Source of the DNA: JAZDKP01 sp043802925
GTDB lineage: Bacteria > Fibrobacterota > OXYB2-FULL-49-7 > JAEUSG01
NCBI GenBank assembly: GCA_043802925.1
Contig: JAZDKP010000266.1
Location: 1-9,377 of the forward strand
Reading direction: 5' to 3'
Length of the DNA stretch: 9,377 nt
Part shown: piece by piece, positions 7,210-9,377 of the stretch
Layout: every line of letters starts with the position of its first letter
Numbering within the stretch: position 1 is the first letter of the stretch
Notes under the pieces: generated by a model
Told to the model about the DNA's origin: nothing
Seen by the model: the letters and a program-made list of their open reading frames with translations, nothing else
The model's database searches: none
Program-made: the position numbers and the translations under genes

Positions 7210-7216
7210 AGGAGGA
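7210..7216 (+). promoter_or_regulatory. Ribosome binding site for the TTG start of rpoC
   Basis: AGGAGGA is a near-perfect Shine-Dalgarno sequence six bases ahead of TTG 7223. The next in-frame ATG, at 7232, is 15 bases away, too far for this site, so TTG is the likely start codon. Confidence 0.8.
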
Positions 7217-7222
7217 TTTCCT

Positions 7223-9377
7223 TTGGCCAAAATGCAGCAATATAAGCCGAAAAAGCTCAGCAAAATCAGCATTCAGATCGCTTCCCCGGAGACCATCCGG
7301 AGTTGGTCGTTCGGCGAGGTCGTCAAGCCGGAGACCATCAACTACCGTTCTTACAAGCCGGAAAAGGACGGTTTATTCTGTGAAAAAATCTTTGGACCGG
7401 TCAAAAACTGGGAGTGCAGCTGCGGCAAGTACAAGCGCATCCGCTATCGCGGTGTGGTGTGCGATCGCTGCGGTGTCGAAGTCACGCATTCGCGCGTGCG
7501 GCGTGAGCGCATGGGCCATATCGAACTTGCAGTCCCCATCGCGCATATCTGGTTTTTCAAGTCCATGCCCAGCAAAATCGGCTACCTTCTCGGCATGAGC
7601 ACGCTGACCCTCGAAAAGGTCATCTATTATGAAAATTACGTGGTTCTTGAGCCCGGCGACTCCGGCAAGGCGAAAAAAGAGCTCATCAACGAGGAGGAAT
7701 ATACAAACCTTCTGAGTGCGGGTAAAAAGTTCAAGGCCGAAATGGGTGCGGGCGCGCTCCGCGTGCTCCTGAACGAGCTCAAACTTGACGATCTTTCACT
7801 CGTACTGCGCCGTATCGTAAAGTCCGCCAGTTCCGAACAGCGCAAGGCCGATGCCATCAAGCGCCTTAAAGTCGTCGAGGCCTTCCGCATGTCCAGCAAC
7901 CGGCCCGAGCATATGATAATGGACGTCCTGCCGGTTATCCCGCCGGACCCCGTCCGCTGGTTCCGCTCGAAGGCGGCCGTTTCGCCACCTCCGACCTCAA
8001 CGACCTCTACCGCCGCGTTGTCAATCGCAACAACCGCCTTAAAAAGCTTATCGAAGTGCAGGCCCCCGAGGTCATCCTCCGCAACGAAAAGCGGATGCTC
8101 CAGGAGGCCATCGACGCGCTGTTTGACAACAGCCGCCGTACCTATACGCTCCGCGGTGAGGGCAAAGCCCCGCTCAAATCCCTCGGCGAACTGCTCAAGG
8201 GAAAACAGGGCCGTTTCCGCCAGAACCTGCTGGGGAAGCGCGTTGACTATTCCGGCCGTTCGGTCATCGTGGTGGGACCGGAGCTCAAAATCCACCAGTG
8301 TGGTCTCCCCAAAAACATGGCACTCGAACTTTACAAACCGTTTATCATCCGCAAGCTCGAAGAAAAGGGCTATGTCCAGACCATCAAGTCCGCAAAAAAG
8401 TTCGTGGAGCGCGAGCGTCCCGAGGTGTGGGACATTCTCGAGGAAATCATCGAAGACCATCCTGTGCTGCTCAACCGCGCGCCGACACTGCACCGGCTGG
8501 GTATCCAGGCCTTCTATCCCGTGCTGATAGAAGGCAAGGCGATCCGTCTGCATCCGTTCGTGTGCGCGGCGTTTAACGCCGATTTTGACGGCGACCAGAT
8601 GGCGGTCCACCTTCCGCTCTCGTACGAAGCGCAGATGGAGGCGCGGCTCATCATGCTGTCCGCGCACAATATTCTGCACCCGGCGAGTGGCCTGCCGTTG
8701 GCGGTGCCCAGCCAGGACGTGGTTATCGGCTGTTACTATCTGACCAAAGAAAAGCCCACCCGTAAAAAAACCGGCAAGGGCCCGGACAACATATTTTGTG
8801 ACGTCAACGATGTCGTGCTTGCGCTCGATCATGGTGCCATCACGCTTCACGAGCCCGTCAAGTATCAGACCCGGCAGGGTGACATTGTCCGTACCACGCC
8901 CGGACGCATTGTATTCAACGAGGTCGTGCCCGACGAAATCGGCTATGTCAACGATACCATGAACAAGAAAAAAATCATCGATATCGTGGCGCGTTTCCAC
9001 AACAAGGCGGGCAACAGCCGGACCTGCCAGTTCCTCGACAAACTCAAGGAACTCGGTTTCGAGTACGCCACAAAGGCCGGCGTCACGGTCTCGGTCGACG
9101 ACCTCCTCATCCCCAAGGAAAAAGAGGGGATGATCGTCACCTCCAAAAAGAATGTCGACCAAATCAACAAACAGTATATGAAAATGGTCATCACCGATTC
9201 CGAGCGGTACAACAAGGTCATCGATATCTGGACGCACACGACCACCGAAGTGGCGGAGGTGCTCTTCAATCAACTCTCCGAGGACCGCGACGGATTCAAC
9301 CCGGTGTTCATGATGGCCGATTCCGGTGCGCGCGGCAGCAAGGACCAGATCAAGCAGCTGGCCGGCATGCGCGGTCT
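7223..9377 (+). CDS. rpoC: DNA-directed RNA polymerase subunit beta', N-terminal half, with an apparent frameshift (3' end outside window)
   Basis: About 718 codons of the beta' subunit, which carries the catalytic magnesium of RNA polymerase; the family is usually around 1350-1400 residues, so the second half lies beyond the window. The start is TTG 7223. The zinc-binding clamp motif uses C65, C67, C80 and C83, followed by GVEVTHSRVRRERMGHI. The reading frame breaks at 7948-7951: codons 1-242 are in one frame, and from CGT 7951 the next frame continues with RPLVPLEGGRFATSDLNDLY to the window end. Without correction the first frame stops at TGA 8525-8527 after 434 residues and lacks the active site. 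In the corrected reading, NADFDGDQMAVH (8575-8610) holds catalytic D454, D456 and D458, and the visible part ends in MADSGARGSKDQIKQLAGMRG, ahead of the bridge helix and trigger loop. Offsets from E. coli numbering (5 at the zinc site, 6 at the active site) fit a single damaged codon. Confidence 0.97.
7946..7953 (+). other. Frameshift point in rpoC (one base missing)
   Basis: The bases read GAC-CC-CGT: the codon between GAC (7946-7948) and CGT (7951-7953) has two bases instead of three. Family conservation at this place is PPDLRP or PPELRP, so the expected codon is Leu, for example CTC, with a lost T; a fifth C lost from the CCCC run (giving Pro) is the alternative. Both flanking frames stay open and RpoC-like right up to this point, which localises the lesion to within a few bases. 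Confidence 0.9.

Noticed and set aside
7223..8527. A 434-residue protein taken as a genuine short RpoC-like product
   Set aside because: Its last 190 or so residues are out-of-frame RpoC sequence; the true RpoC frame continues one base over, so this is a frameshift artefact and not a new protein.
7636..9273. 545-codon minus-strand open frame antisense to rpoC
   Set aside because: It is a shadow of rpoC: the opposite frame stays open because of + strand codon bias. The + strand carries unmistakable RpoC motifs throughout.

Overview
This window is a textbook bacterial translation/transcription gene cluster read entirely on the + strand: the 3' end of tuf, then rpmG, a tRNA-Trp gene, secE, nusG, rplK, rplA, rplJ, rplL, rpoB and the first half of rpoC. 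Every protein is recognisable from conserved family motifs. I see no mobile element, CRISPR array, defence system or foreign island, and no convincing minus-strand gene; the long minus-strand open frames are shadows of the GC-rich coding genes.

Layout. 1-136 is the C-terminus of EF-Tu. 151-300 is bL33 with a GTG start. 315-387 is tRNA-Trp(CCA), with no encoded 3' CCA. 400-582 is SecE, starting only 12 bases after the tRNA. 593-1120 is NusG. 1147-3296 holds the ribosomal stalk genes L11, L1, L10 and L7/L12. 3297-3383 is an 87-base gap with a terminator-like hairpin, the expected place for the attenuator that lowers polymerase output relative to ribosomal protein output. 3384-7154 is RpoB. 7155-7222 is a gap with a stem-loop just ahead of the rpoC ribosome binding site. 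7223-9377 is RpoC from a TTG start, running off the window. No gap exceeds 90 bases, so the cluster is probably one or a few overlapping transcription units.

Main anomaly. The rpoC reading frame is broken by one missing base at about 7948-7951, inside a run of four C. Upstream and downstream of this point the two frames each match RpoC closely and join with exactly one codon incomplete. A sequencing or assembly error is the simplest explanation for an essential gene, but a real mutation or a -1 frameshift cannot be excluded from sequence alone.

Organism. The cluster order is widespread in bacteria. The single-chain RpoB of about 1256 residues, separate rpoB and rpoC, zinc-binding bL33, CCA-less tRNA and general wording of EF-Tu, RpoB and RpoC suggest a moderately GC-rich Gram-negative lineage. 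My impression is of the PVC superphylum or a neighbour such as Omnitrophota, but this is a low-confidence guess. How the genes work together: EF-Tu delivers aminoacyl-tRNA to the L11/L10/L7-L12 stalk, NusG links RNA polymerase (RpoB/RpoC) to the ribosome or Rho, and SecE is a core part of the protein export channel. I did not find an undescribed system here.
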